From NCBI RefSeq assembly GCF_017744695.1, contig NZ_JAGIAS010000001.1, forward strand, positions 1,207,013 through 1,271,012: a stretch of 64,000 bases of DNA, written 5' to 3'. This document shows positions 1 through 7,422 of the stretch, in pieces (positions within the stretch are counted from its first letter, which is position 1; the number at the start of each line of letters is the position of its first letter). The position numbers and the translations under genes were made by a program. This DNA is from Dyadobacter sp. GTDB taxonomy: Bacteria > Bacteroidota > Bacteroidia > Cytophagales > Spirosomataceae. The notes under the pieces were generated by a model, which made no database searches, had not been told where the DNA came from, and saw nothing but the letters and a program-made list of their open reading frames with translations.

Positions 1-1
1 G

Positions 2-1789
2 AATATCTGGCAAATCTTTCAAAGACTACGTCCTTTCGTCCAGCCGTATCACCGGCAAATCGCCTTTGCATTATTCCTTACCTTACTCGGTGCTGTTACA
101 GCCCAGGTGAATCCCTGGGTCCTACGATACACCGTCGATACGGTGCAATCCATGCTCGACCAGCATTGGGGCATTCTGCAAGGCAAGGAACTGCTGCTTC
201 AAATCACGGCAATACTGTTCGTGAAGGAAATCGTGAACACGTTTATCGTTTTCGGGCAGCGGTATTTTGGTGAAAAAATCCGTATCAAAGTTTCCAGCGA
301 TCTGGCGCAGAATGCCGTTAACCGCATTTTGACCTACAATCTGGCGTTTTTCAGCGATAATGAGAACCAGAAAGGCAAGCTGCAAACCCGCATCGACCGG
401 GGTGCGGAAAGCCTTACGAAACTGATCCAGAACTTCTTTATCGATATTCTGCCGTTGTTCGCGAATGCGGTCGTCGCGCTGGGCATTATGTTCTCGGCTA
501 ACTTCTACGTTGGCTGCATTGCCTTAGCTATTCTGCCGGTTTATTTCTGGGTAAGCTACAAGCAAGCCGGCCAGTTGCAAGGCGTCCGCCGCAAATTGAA
601 ACGGCAACGTGAGAACAAGAGCAACGGACTCATTAACCTCATCGAATCGGTGATTGTCATCAAGTCCTTCGTACGCGAGAAACTGGAAGGCGAAAAACAG
701 TACCGGCTGCAAATGGAGCTGATGGATTCACAACTCAAAACGCGCAAGACCAACTTCACTTACGACGGCATCAAGAGCTTTATTGAGCAAATCGGTGTGG
801 TACTGATCATCATTCTCACCGCTTATCTCGTGCTCGACCAGCAAATGTCCATCGGAGCGATCATGTTCCATATTCTGCTTTTCAACAACGTCTCCGCCCC
901 TATCCGCCAGCTGCACCGCATTTATGACGAGATGAACGACGCGCTAACCTATTCAGAAGGTTTCTTCGATATTCTGGATGCCGGCAACTCGGTCGAAACG
1001 AGTGGAGAAATCGTAAAAACACAATTTCGCGGCGACTACCACCTTCGGAATGTGTCGTTTGCTTATCCCAATGGCACCAAAGCATTATCCGGCATCAATA
1101 TGGAGATCAAATCGGGGCAAACGACCGCTCTGGTAGGGCTTTCGGGAGCCGGTAAAAGTACGTTAATTAACCTCCTCGTCGGTTTTTATGCGCAGGATGC
1201 CGGCGAGATCCTGCTCGACGGCCGACCGTTAAAATCTTACGACCTGTCCTCGCTTAGAAATGCCATTGGAATGGTACTTCAAAAGAACCACATTTTTAAA
1301 GGCTCCATTGCGGAAAACATCTGGTACGGCAAACCCGATGCCACCTGGGACGAGCTTGTTGAGGCCTCTAAAAGTGCCTATCTGCACGAGCAGATTATGG
1401 AGCTGCCCGACGGATACGAAACGGATGCCCAACTGCTTTCGGGAGGTCAGCAACAGCGCATCGCCATTGCACGCCTTTTTCTCAAAAACCCACCCATCAT
1501 TTTCCTCGATGAGCCTACGGCCAGCCTCGACGCCATCGCCACCGAGCAGATCAAAAACAGCCTCGACGCCATCAAGAAAAACCGGACCGTCGTCATCATT
1601 TCGCATAGCCTTGCCCAAATTCTGGATTCCGACCAAATCTATGTCATGAAGAAAGGACAGATCGTAGAATCTGGCAGACATGAAGATTTGTACGAGCAAA
1701 ATGGTGTTTACAGGCAGATTTTTAATGCATCCGCCCGCAGCCTGAACTTAGGAAAGATGCTGGAAACCATGAGCCGAGACCAGGATTAG
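2..1789 (+). CDS. ABC transporter, fused permease-ATPase (ABCB/MsbA type), 5' end outside window
   Basis: This is a homodimeric ABC exporter half-molecule, with the membrane domain followed by the ATPase in one chain. The frame is open from base 2 with no stop, and the residues before the first candidate start (GTG at 107) continue the first membrane segment, so the gene begins upstream of the window. The first ~330 visible residues hold about five or six hydrophobic helices. The nucleotide-binding domain follows, with Walker A GLSGAGKST near visible residue 378, signature LLSGGQQQR, and Walker B IIFLDEP followed by the D-loop SLD. These motifs are complete, so the ATPase should be active. 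The substrate cannot be told from sequence; lipid and drug exporters share this layout. The gene ends about 260 bases before the hemA stop and is convergent with it. Family confidence is high. Confidence 0.93.
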   Translation, partial: NIWQIFQRLRPFVQPYHRQIAFALFLTLLGAVTAQVNPWVLRYTVDTVQSMLDQHWGILQGKELLLQITAILFVKEIVNTFIVFGQRYFGEKIRIKVSSDLAQNAVNRILTYNLAFFSDNENQKGKLQTRIDRGAESLTKLIQNFFIDILPLFANAVVALGIMFSANFYVGCIALAILPVYFWVSYKQAGQLQGVRRKLKRQRENKSNGLINLIESVIVIKSFVREKLEGEKQYRLQMELMDSQLKTRKTNFTYDGIKSFIEQIGVVLIIILTAYLVLDQQMSIGAIMFHILLFNNVSAPIRQLHRIYDEMNDALTYSEGFFDILDAGNSVETSGEIVKTQFRGDYHLRNVSFAYPNGTKALSGINMEIKSGQTTALVGLSGAGKSTLINLLVGFYAQDAGEILLDGRPLKSYDLSSLRNAIGMVLQKNHIFKGSIAENIWYGKPDATWDELVEASKSAYLHEQIMELPDGYETDAQLLSGGQQQRIAIARLFLKNPPIIFLDEPTASLDAIATEQIKNSLDAIKKNRTVVIISHSLAQILDSDQIYVMKKGQIVESGRHEDLYEQNGVYRQIFNASARSLNLGKMLETMSRDQD

Positions 1790-1993
1790 AGAATTTTAAA
1801 AATATTTTTTCGGGCGAGTGATCTAAAGAAGTTCCTCCGTCGTATGTCGTTTCATGGTAACGAACGACCAATCCAAAAGCGCCGGGCACGACGTGCGACG
1901 TGCGGTGCGGATTTGAAGATACAATTAATTATTGTGGAGGGTAAGGTAATACATAGAAAGGGTGGCGAATGTCACCCTCTCTTTTTTGCGCAT

Positions 1994-2022
1994 AAAAAAA
2001 CTCCCGGGCGTGGGCCAGGGAG
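1994..2022 (-). terminator. Rho-independent terminator of hemA
   Basis: Read on the minus strand, CTCCC pairs with GGGAG around an 11-base GC-rich loop that can itself form a couple of pairs, and seven T residues follow directly. It lies 29 bases after the hemA stop. The rest of the 1790-2050 gap shows no credible gene. Confidence 0.8.
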
Positions 2023-2050
2023 CATGATATTGGAAGAGGTCTATGTGATA

Positions 2051-3313
2051 TTAATGGCTTTCTTTCTCTTTTTCCAGATTGAACAGGTCGTTCAATACGT
2101 CGATCAGCGTTTCGGCTTCTCCTCTTTTGCAAGCTGCTTTTAATTGAAGTACCGGCAGTTTCAGGATTTTCTGCATCATGCTGGTGGTTATGCGTTCCAC
2201 CTTTTCCAGCTCCGATTCGGTAAGGTTTTTGGTAAAACGTCCCAACTCTTCTTTGCGGATCTGTTCGAGTGCGCCTTTCAACTTCTGGATCGTCGGTGAA
2301 ACGATCATCTCGCGCGACCAGTCATTGAATTCGACTACCGCTTCGCTAATGATCTCTTCCACATGCGGAACAGAATCGAGCCGGCGCTGCAACGCTTCAT
2401 CGGCTTTCGACCGGATCGAATCGATCGTGTAGAGCATTACACCCGGCACTTCTTCCACTTCCGGCGATACGCTGCGTGGTACCGAGAGGTCGATAAAATA
2501 TTTGAACGACATGCCGCGGAGGCGTACCATCATTTCCTTCGTGAAGAAAGGCTCTTCGCGCTGGATGGACGATACGATAATGTCGGCATTTGAAATTTCG
2601 GATTCAATATCTGCAAAATCCGCCACCCGGAAACCCAACTCCGCACCTAACGCCTCGGCTTTGCTGCGGGTCCTGTTCACCAGCGTCACTTCCGCATTGG
2701 TGTTTTGGGCAAGGTTGCGGCATACATCCGTTCCGATCTCGCCCAATCCTACCACGAGGATTTTGGGATTCGGCATGAGGCCTTCCAGCAATTCTACGGC
2801 CGCATAGGAAACGGAAGCTGCGCCATCGCGGAAGAATGTCTCCTGCGCTACGCGTTTGTTGGCAAAAAATATGGTGTGAAGCAGGCGATGCAAAAACGGC
2901 CCGGCCATGTTCAGGTCGGCCGACCATTGGTATGCATGCTTGATCTGGTTCGGAATCTGCATATCTCCTACCACCTGTGATTGCAAACCTGTGGCTACGT
3001 GGAACAGGTGTTGTACCGCAGCATCACCTTCGGAAAACTGCTCGAAATAGGCTTTGAAACTTTCTACATCCTCCACTCCTTTTTCGATCAGCAAAAGCTT
3101 GATAATGTCTTCGTTAAGATCGTTGGCACAGGAGTAATATATTTCGGTGCGGTTGCAGGTAGATACGGTAAGAACGTCGGAGATATCGAAAAAATCTTTA
3201 AGACGAAGCATCATGCTCTTTGCTTCCGCCTCATTCAATGCAAGCTGTTCCCTGATAGCAAGAGGAGCATTCCGATGTGATAAACTGACTGATTTGAACT
3301 GGTTATACATCAC
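2051..3313 (-). CDS. hemA: Glutamyl-tRNA reductase
   Basis: The enzyme reduces glutamyl-tRNA(Glu) to glutamate-1-semialdehyde with NADPH, the first committed step of C5-pathway tetrapyrrole synthesis in the cytoplasm. The 420-residue length is normal for the family. The catalytic motif STCNRTEIY gives the active-site cysteine C53. GDMQIPNQIKHAY near 116-128 matches the family's GExQIxGQVKxAY element, and RDGAASVSYAAVEL near 162-175 is also conserved. The nucleotide-binding GLGEIG lies at 189-194. The C-terminal ~110 residues are helical, as in the dimerisation domain. A TATTTTTG promoter box sits just upstream and a strong terminator follows, so this looks like a single-gene unit. No other heme gene is in the window. 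Confidence 0.97.
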   Translation of the reverse strand: MMYNQFKSVSLSHRNAPLAIREQLALNEAEAKSMMLRLKDFFDISDVLTVSTCNRTEIYYSCANDLNEDIIKLLLIEKGVEDVESFKAYFEQFSEGDAAVQHLFHVATGLQSQVVGDMQIPNQIKHAYQWSADLNMAGPFLHRLLHTIFFANKRVAQETFFRDGAASVSYAAVELLEGLMPNPKILVVGLGEIGTDVCRNLAQNTNAEVTLVNRTRSKAEALGAELGFRVADFADIESEISNADIIVSSIQREEPFFTKEMMVRLRGMSFKYFIDLSVPRSVSPEVEEVPGVMLYTIDSIRSKADEALQRRLDSVPHVEEIISEAVVEFNDWSREMIVSPTIQKLKGALEQIRKEELGRFTKNLTESELEKVERITTSMMQKILKLPVLQLKAACKRGEAETLIDVLNDLFNLEKEKESH

Positions 3314-3331
3314 TTTGTCTAATTCGATTCA

Positions 3332-3339
3332 CAAAAATA
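3332..3339 (-). promoter_or_regulatory. Bacteroidota -7 promoter box of hemA
   Basis: TATTTTTG on the minus strand fits TAnnTTTG. It lies 19 bases before the hemA ATG, predicting a very short leader. Assigned by consensus and position only. Confidence 0.5.
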
Positions 3340-3583
3340 CTGTACAAAAATCATAATATAAATGTGGAACTATGACCGTTCACTTATTTAGAAAGCATTT
3401 AAATAAAACTGTCGTAAGTCATACAAATTTCTCACTGCGAAAGCCCCGAAAACATGATTTTCATCATGTTTTGAACTGACTCGTGCGGGTGATGAAAAAC
3501 GGTCATAAAGCCACTAAGCTTAAATTATTTGCGTTATTTGTAAACTATAACATTAACATCGGGTTTATTGTGCCCGACCCGGA

Positions 3584-4867
3584 ATGATCAGCGAAACCCC
3601 AAAAGAAAAGCCACGTTTCAAGCTGCACCCCGTAGCCATTCTGAACAGCCAGCGCCTGCGTCGTTCGTTGATGGATACGTACGATCAGAAAAGCTTTTAC
3701 AAATACGTGATCGGGATCATCCTGCTCATTCTGAGCATCGGTTCGTTGTTTTACACCGACAAACTGGTCGAGGAACTGGAAGAACGCGAAGAAAGGGAAG
3801 TCCAGCTCTATGCGGAAGGTTTGCGGTACGTCGTGAACAGTCCGTTGGACGAGAACTTCAACGTGATTTACCAGGTCATTGAGGATGCCGTGAATTTCTA
3901 TCAGATCCCGGCTATTTATGTGGATGAAAACAACATCCCGAACCCCAACAAGAACATTAAGTTCCCTGCCAAAGTGAGCCGCCAGGAACGCGAACGTATC
4001 ATCCAGGAAAAGCTCGAAAAGATGAAAATGGAGCATCCGCCCATTCCGGTGGAACTGGGCAAAGGTCGCGCAGGGAAGATCTATTACAGCAATTCGTTTT
4101 TGCTGACACAGCTGCGTTACTACCCGTTTTTACAGCTTTCGGTCATGCTCCTGATCGGTTACCTGGCCTATCTCGCATTCAGTTCAGCGCGAAAAGCTGA
4201 GCAGAACCGGGTTTGGGTTGGTCTGGCGAAGGAAACAGCCCACCAACTGGGTACACCGCTATCCTCGCTCATGGCCTGGGTGGAATACTTCCGCAGCGAC
4301 CCGACGATCGATTCTTCCATTGCCGAGGAAATTGAAAAGGATGTCATACGGCTCGAAATGATCACGACCCGGTTTTCAAACATCGGGTCCATTCCCACAT
4401 TACGGCAGGAACCTATCGCCGATATTGTAACGCATTTTATCAACTACCTCGAAAAACGGGTTTCTTCCAAAGTAAAATTCGAAGTCCACAACCAGCTGGC
4501 AGAGAACCAAACCACATTGCTGAACAAGAACCTGTTTGAATGGGTGATCGAGAATATCTGCAAGAATGCGGTGGATGCGATGAGCGGTGTGGGCGAGATT
4601 CACGTTACGCTGCAAGCGCCCCCGCGAACAAAGGAAATCTGGATCGACATTGCCGATACCGGAAAAGGGATGACCAAAGCGCAAATCAGCAAAATCTTCA
4701 ATCCCGGTTTCAGCACCAAGAAACGGGGCTGGGGCTTGGGCCTAACGCTTGCCAAAAGGATTATCGAAAATTACCACGCCGGCAAGCTGTTCGTCAAAAC
4801 TTCGGAGGTAGGAAAAGGAACGACATTCAGGATCATCCTGAATGCCGATATTGTGGAAGAATCTTAG
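3584..4867 (+). CDS. Membrane sensor histidine kinase
   Basis: Two membrane helices (about 41-58 and 180-200) enclose a ~120-residue, highly charged periplasmic region, the likely sensor. The kinase core follows: H-box KETAHQLGTPLSS with the phospho-acceptor H220, N-box ENICKNAVDAM, G1 IADTGKGM and G2 GWGLGLTLAKRI. All ATP-binding elements are present. The HQLGTP H-box is typical of Bacteroidota NtrY-like kinases. No response regulator is adjacent, so the partner is elsewhere or shared. The gene is divergent from hemA across about 270 bases, and its stop lies four bases from the end of the next, convergent gene. The signal sensed is unknown. Confidence 0.92.
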   Translation: MISETPKEKPRFKLHPVAILNSQRLRRSLMDTYDQKSFYKYVIGIILLILSIGSLFYTDKLVEELEEREEREVQLYAEGLRYVVNSPLDENFNVIYQVIEDAVNFYQIPAIYVDENNIPNPNKNIKFPAKVSRQERERIIQEKLEKMKMEHPPIPVELGKGRAGKIYYSNSFLLTQLRYYPFLQLSVMLLIGYLAYLAFSSARKAEQNRVWVGLAKETAHQLGTPLSSLMAWVEYFRSDPTIDSSIAEEIEKDVIRLEMITTRFSNIGSIPTLRQEPIADIVTHFINYLEKRVSSKVKFEVHNQLAENQTTLLNKNLFEWVIENICKNAVDAMSGVGEIHVTLQAPPRTKEIWIDIADTGKGMTKAQISKIFNPGFSTKKRGWGLGLTLAKRIIENYHAGKLFVKTSEVGKGTTFRIILNADIVEES

Positions 4868-4871
4868 AAGA

Positions 4872-5426
4872 TTATGGCAAAAGAGGTACGACCACGGTAT
4901 CTGTCGTGATCTGGTTGCTGACCCTGAACGCGCGGTCTATAATGCTCGCTTTGAATTTCACGGTGGTCGGAACCGTGCTGCGTGATTTAAGGAAACGGGC
5001 ATTTAAATCCAGTTTACCCTTGATCGGACCAGCCTTTCCGTCCAGTTTCAACCTTGGAAAAAATTTGAACGAATCACCACTCATGATCCTTTCCGACCAG
5101 GTGCCGTTCTTTTGTTTGATCATCGTTACCAGTCTGTAATTTGCTTCCAGATTCCAGCCCGGCGCATCAAAATATTGCTTGGTAAAAACATCCCTGTCCT
5201 GTACTTCTGCATTGGTTGCGCCCAGATCTCCATCTCCATCCTCAAAATCAACGGTGATAGTTACAATCTCAGTTTCCCCGCTTGGAGCACCATCGACACT
5301 ATCGATCTGCGTATTCTGCGATATGCCATTATAGTAAATCGCGGGTGTATCACTGAAATCGGGTATCTCGACACATCTCGCCGACACAACCGCCAATAGT
5401 ATGAACAAGGAAACTTGCAGCTTCAT
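4872..5426 (-). CDS. Secreted protein of unknown function, possible lipoprotein
   Basis: This 184-residue protein is not recognised as a named family. The first ~17 residues form a hydrophobic signal ending at C18 (VSARC). This resembles a lipoprotein cleavage site, but the arginine before the cysteine is unusual, so lipidation is uncertain. The mature part starts with an acidic stretch including VDFEDGDGDLG, a pattern seen in calcium-binding or Ig-like extracellular domains of Bacteroidota, and the rest is beta-rich. The gene is convergent with the sensor kinase (4-base gap) and divergent from the LuxE-like gene. Its role is unknown. Confidence 0.75.
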   Translation of the reverse strand: MKLQVSLFILLAVVSARCVEIPDFSDTPAIYYNGISQNTQIDSVDGAPSGETEIVTITVDFEDGDGDLGATNAEVQDRDVFTKQYFDAPGWNLEANYRLVTMIKQKNGTWSERIMSGDSFKFFPRLKLDGKAGPIKGKLDLNARFLKSRSTVPTTVKFKASIIDRAFRVSNQITTDTVVVPLLP

Positions 5427-5440
5427 ATGAGTTCTATTTT

Positions 5441-5448
5441 TAACTTTG
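5441..5448 (+). promoter_or_regulatory. Bacteroidota -7 promoter box of the luxE-like gene
   Basis: TAACTTTG fits TAnnTTTG exactly. It lies downstream of the ATG that would otherwise be the obvious start of the next gene (5427) and upstream of an in-frame TTG at 5478, so it argues for the later start. Confidence 0.55.
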
Positions 5449-5477
5449 CTTTTTTAGTATCTACGAAAGTAAGAGGA

Positions 5478-6533
5478 TTGGAACTTCAAAACAATAAATC
5501 CATTGCCGAAATACGGGCAGGGCTCCGGGAGCAGATCGTGACCTTTGAACCGGCCGATTTTGAGTCGCTTGCGCTCAGGGTTTTCCGCTTTCAGGCCGAA
5601 TACAATCCTGTTTACAGGGAATATATCCGGCACCTGGGCGTCGATCCGGCACGTATCACCGATTTAACCCAAATTCCCTTCCTTCCAATCCAGTTTTTTA
5701 AGAATCATCGCGTCGCTACGGGGCATTCTTCCGACGCGTCAGTTATTTTCCAGAGCAGCGGCACAACCGGGCAAACGACCAGTCATCATCACCTTTTCGA
5801 TGAACCGCTTTACAAAGCTGTTTCCTATCGCATTTTCCAGCATCATTACGGCGATCTGAACCGCTTTCATATCCTGGCGCTGCTACCGTCATACCTTGAA
5901 CGAAACAACTCTTCGCTCGTGTATATGATGCAGCATTTTATTGAAGAGAGCGAATCCGAATACTCGGGCTTCTACCTCAACAATACGGGTGAGATGCTGC
6001 ATCGCCTGCGTTACCTCGCCGACAATCCTGATGGCAAAGGTGTTCTGCTACTCGGTGTTACATTCGCATTGCTGGATCTGGCGGAAAGCAGTTTTGACCT
6101 TTCATTCCTTCAAAGCATTGAACATTTCACGGTCATGGATACAGGCGGGATGAAAGGCCGGCGGAAAGAGCTGCTCAGGGAAGAGGTCCACGATATACTT
6201 ACGGCGAGCTTCGGCGTGCCGGCGATCCATTCTGAGTACGGCATGACCGAACTCCTTTCGCAAGGCTACTCGCATGGCGATGGCCTGTTCGTACCCGGGT
6301 ACTCGATGCGCGTCCTGTTGCGCGACATCAACGATCCGTTTACGATCAGCGACCACAACCTGGACTCCTCGAAAACCGGGGGGATCAACGTCATCGATCT
6401 GGCCAACCTCGATACCTGCTCATTCATCGAAACCCAGGACCTTGGGCGGTTCGGGGAAAAAGCAGGAACCTTTTACGTCATGGGCCGCTTCGACAATTCG
6501 GATATTCGTGGCTGCAATTTAATGGTTCTTTGA
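5478..6533 (+). CDS. LuxE-like acyl-protein synthetase
   Basis: LuxE-family proteins activate fatty acids as acyl-AMP and pass the acyl group to a cysteine; in luminous bacteria they act with LuxC and LuxD. Here the adenylate-forming loop FQSSGTTGQT is clear, as is the later SEYGMTELLSQGY motif that resembles the aromatic-acid/acyl-adenylate A5 region. The length of 351 residues (TTG start) fits the family. The frame is open back to TTG 5415, and ATG 5427 would give 368 residues. However, a TAnnTTTG box at 5441 implies transcription starts after that ATG, which makes TTG 5478 more likely. No luxC, luxD or luciferase gene is nearby, so this is an orphan whose acyl substrate and acceptor are unknown. 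Confidence 0.85.
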   Translation: MELQNNKSIAEIRAGLREQIVTFEPADFESLALRVFRFQAEYNPVYREYIRHLGVDPARITDLTQIPFLPIQFFKNHRVATGHSSDASVIFQSSGTTGQTTSHHHLFDEPLYKAVSYRIFQHHYGDLNRFHILALLPSYLERNNSSLVYMMQHFIEESESEYSGFYLNNTGEMLHRLRYLADNPDGKGVLLLGVTFALLDLAESSFDLSFLQSIEHFTVMDTGGMKGRRKELLREEVHDILTASFGVPAIHSEYGMTELLSQGYSHGDGLFVPGYSMRVLLRDINDPFTISDHNLDSSKTGGINVIDLANLDTCSFIETQDLGRFGEKAGTFYVMGRFDNSDIRGCNLMVL

Positions 6534-6536
6534 ATC

Positions 6537-6655
6537 GTTAGAATGACCATGCTGCGCATAACCTCGCGGTTACATTTTAATATAAATTTAATCCCTCCGA
6601 GTACCCTCTGAAATAGCCTGATACAGCGCTGGCACCTATATAGAATCATTCTAAC
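6537..6655. repeat. 119-bp stretch bounded by 10-bp inverted repeats
   Basis: GTTAGAATGA at 6537-6546 is repeated as its exact reverse complement TCATTCTAAC at 6646-6655. The right arm also forms an internal AGAATCATTCT palindrome. No target-site duplication is visible. It fits a tiny non-autonomous element or a long-range hairpin, and no gene lies inside. Confidence 0.35.
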
Positions 6656-6760
6656 CAACATATGAGTCAGAATATTTCATAAATTAGCAGGCTGTTCAAA
6701 ATTGCATTTATCAAATGCAGAATTTCACTTTGGATTGTTAACCTATATTAAGTATATCAG

Positions 6761-7360
6761 ATGAAAAGACGTGATGCCCTTGGTCGTGTGGCACTATTAA
6801 TGGGTGGCACACTCTCCGCGCCCACCATGCTGGCTTTTCTGGAAGGCTGTAAGTCGTCCACGGAGACTGCCTCAGCAATGACTTTTCCGTTCTCCACGGA
6901 CCGCAAGGCACTTGTTTCGGAGGTGGCTGAAATCATCATTCCCAAAACAGACACCCCGGGTGCAAAGGATGCCAAGGTAGGCGAGTTTATTGAAATGATG
7001 CTGAAAGACTGCTACGCGGCAAAAGATCAGGAAAGCTTCAACAAGGGCCTGGCAGAGTTGGAGAAGAAGGATTTTCTGAAAGCGAAACCGGAAGAACAAA
7101 CCAAGATCCTGAAAGAGATGGAAGCCAGTGCGAAAGATGAGCTCGCTAAGGCAGGGGAGGAAAAGAAAAAATATACCGAAGCAGGCAAGGAATACACAGA
7201 CGCCGGCGTACCATTCTTCCGCCTGATGAAGGAATTGACGCTCCTGGGCTACTTCACTTCCGAACCGGGTGCTACCCAGGCGCTTGAATACGTTGCCGTT
7301 CCGGGTCGTTACGACGGCTGCATCGACCTGAAACCGGGCCAGAAAAACTGGGCAATGTAA
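6761..7360 (+). CDS. Gluconate 2-dehydrogenase subunit 3-like protein, Tat-exported small subunit
   Basis: This is the small subunit of a membrane-associated FAD dehydrogenase. In this family it escorts the GMC-type catalytic subunit through the Tat pathway. The N-terminus MKRRDALGRVALLMGG carries twin arginines and a hydrophobic stretch, followed by a cysteine at ~29 that may be lipidated. The mature part begins with FPFSTDRKALVSEVAEIIIPKTDTPGAKDAKV, shortened here to its key pieces: the EIIIPKTDTPGAKDAKVGEF region is the family signature. The 199 residues are normal for the family. The gene is immediately upstream of the GMC subunit (62-base gap holding a short hairpin), so they form an operon. 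No cytochrome c third subunit is present, so the electron acceptor is unknown. Confidence 0.9.
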   Translation: MKRRDALGRVALLMGGTLSAPTMLAFLEGCKSSTETASAMTFPFSTDRKALVSEVAEIIIPKTDTPGAKDAKVGEFIEMMLKDCYAAKDQESFNKGLAELEKKDFLKAKPEEQTKILKEMEASAKDELAKAGEEKKKYTEAGKEYTDAGVPFFRLMKELTLLGYFTSEPGATQALEYVAVPGRYDGCIDLKPGQKNWAM

Positions 7361-7378
7361 TTCCAAACATTCAAGTAA

Positions 7379-7391
7379 GGCCGCTACGGCC
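7379..7391 (+). other. Intercistronic hairpin between the two dehydrogenase subunits
   Basis: GGCCG, a CTA loop, then CGGCC form a compact perfect hairpin 19 bases after the small-subunit stop, followed by an AT-rich tract. There is no clean T-run, so it may set mRNA processing or subunit ratio instead of ending transcription. Confidence 0.4.
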
Positions 7392-7422
7392 ATATTCTAA
7401 AATTTTTTGAAGCGTATTCATC

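Noticed and set aside
1844..2143. 99-residue frame between the ABC exporter and hemA
   Set aside because: It reads through the hemA terminator and into hemA antisense.
3584..4867. Assignment of the first kinase as a named nitrogen regulator (ntrY)
   Set aside because: H-box likeness only; no HAMP or PAS domain and no NtrX-type partner is present.
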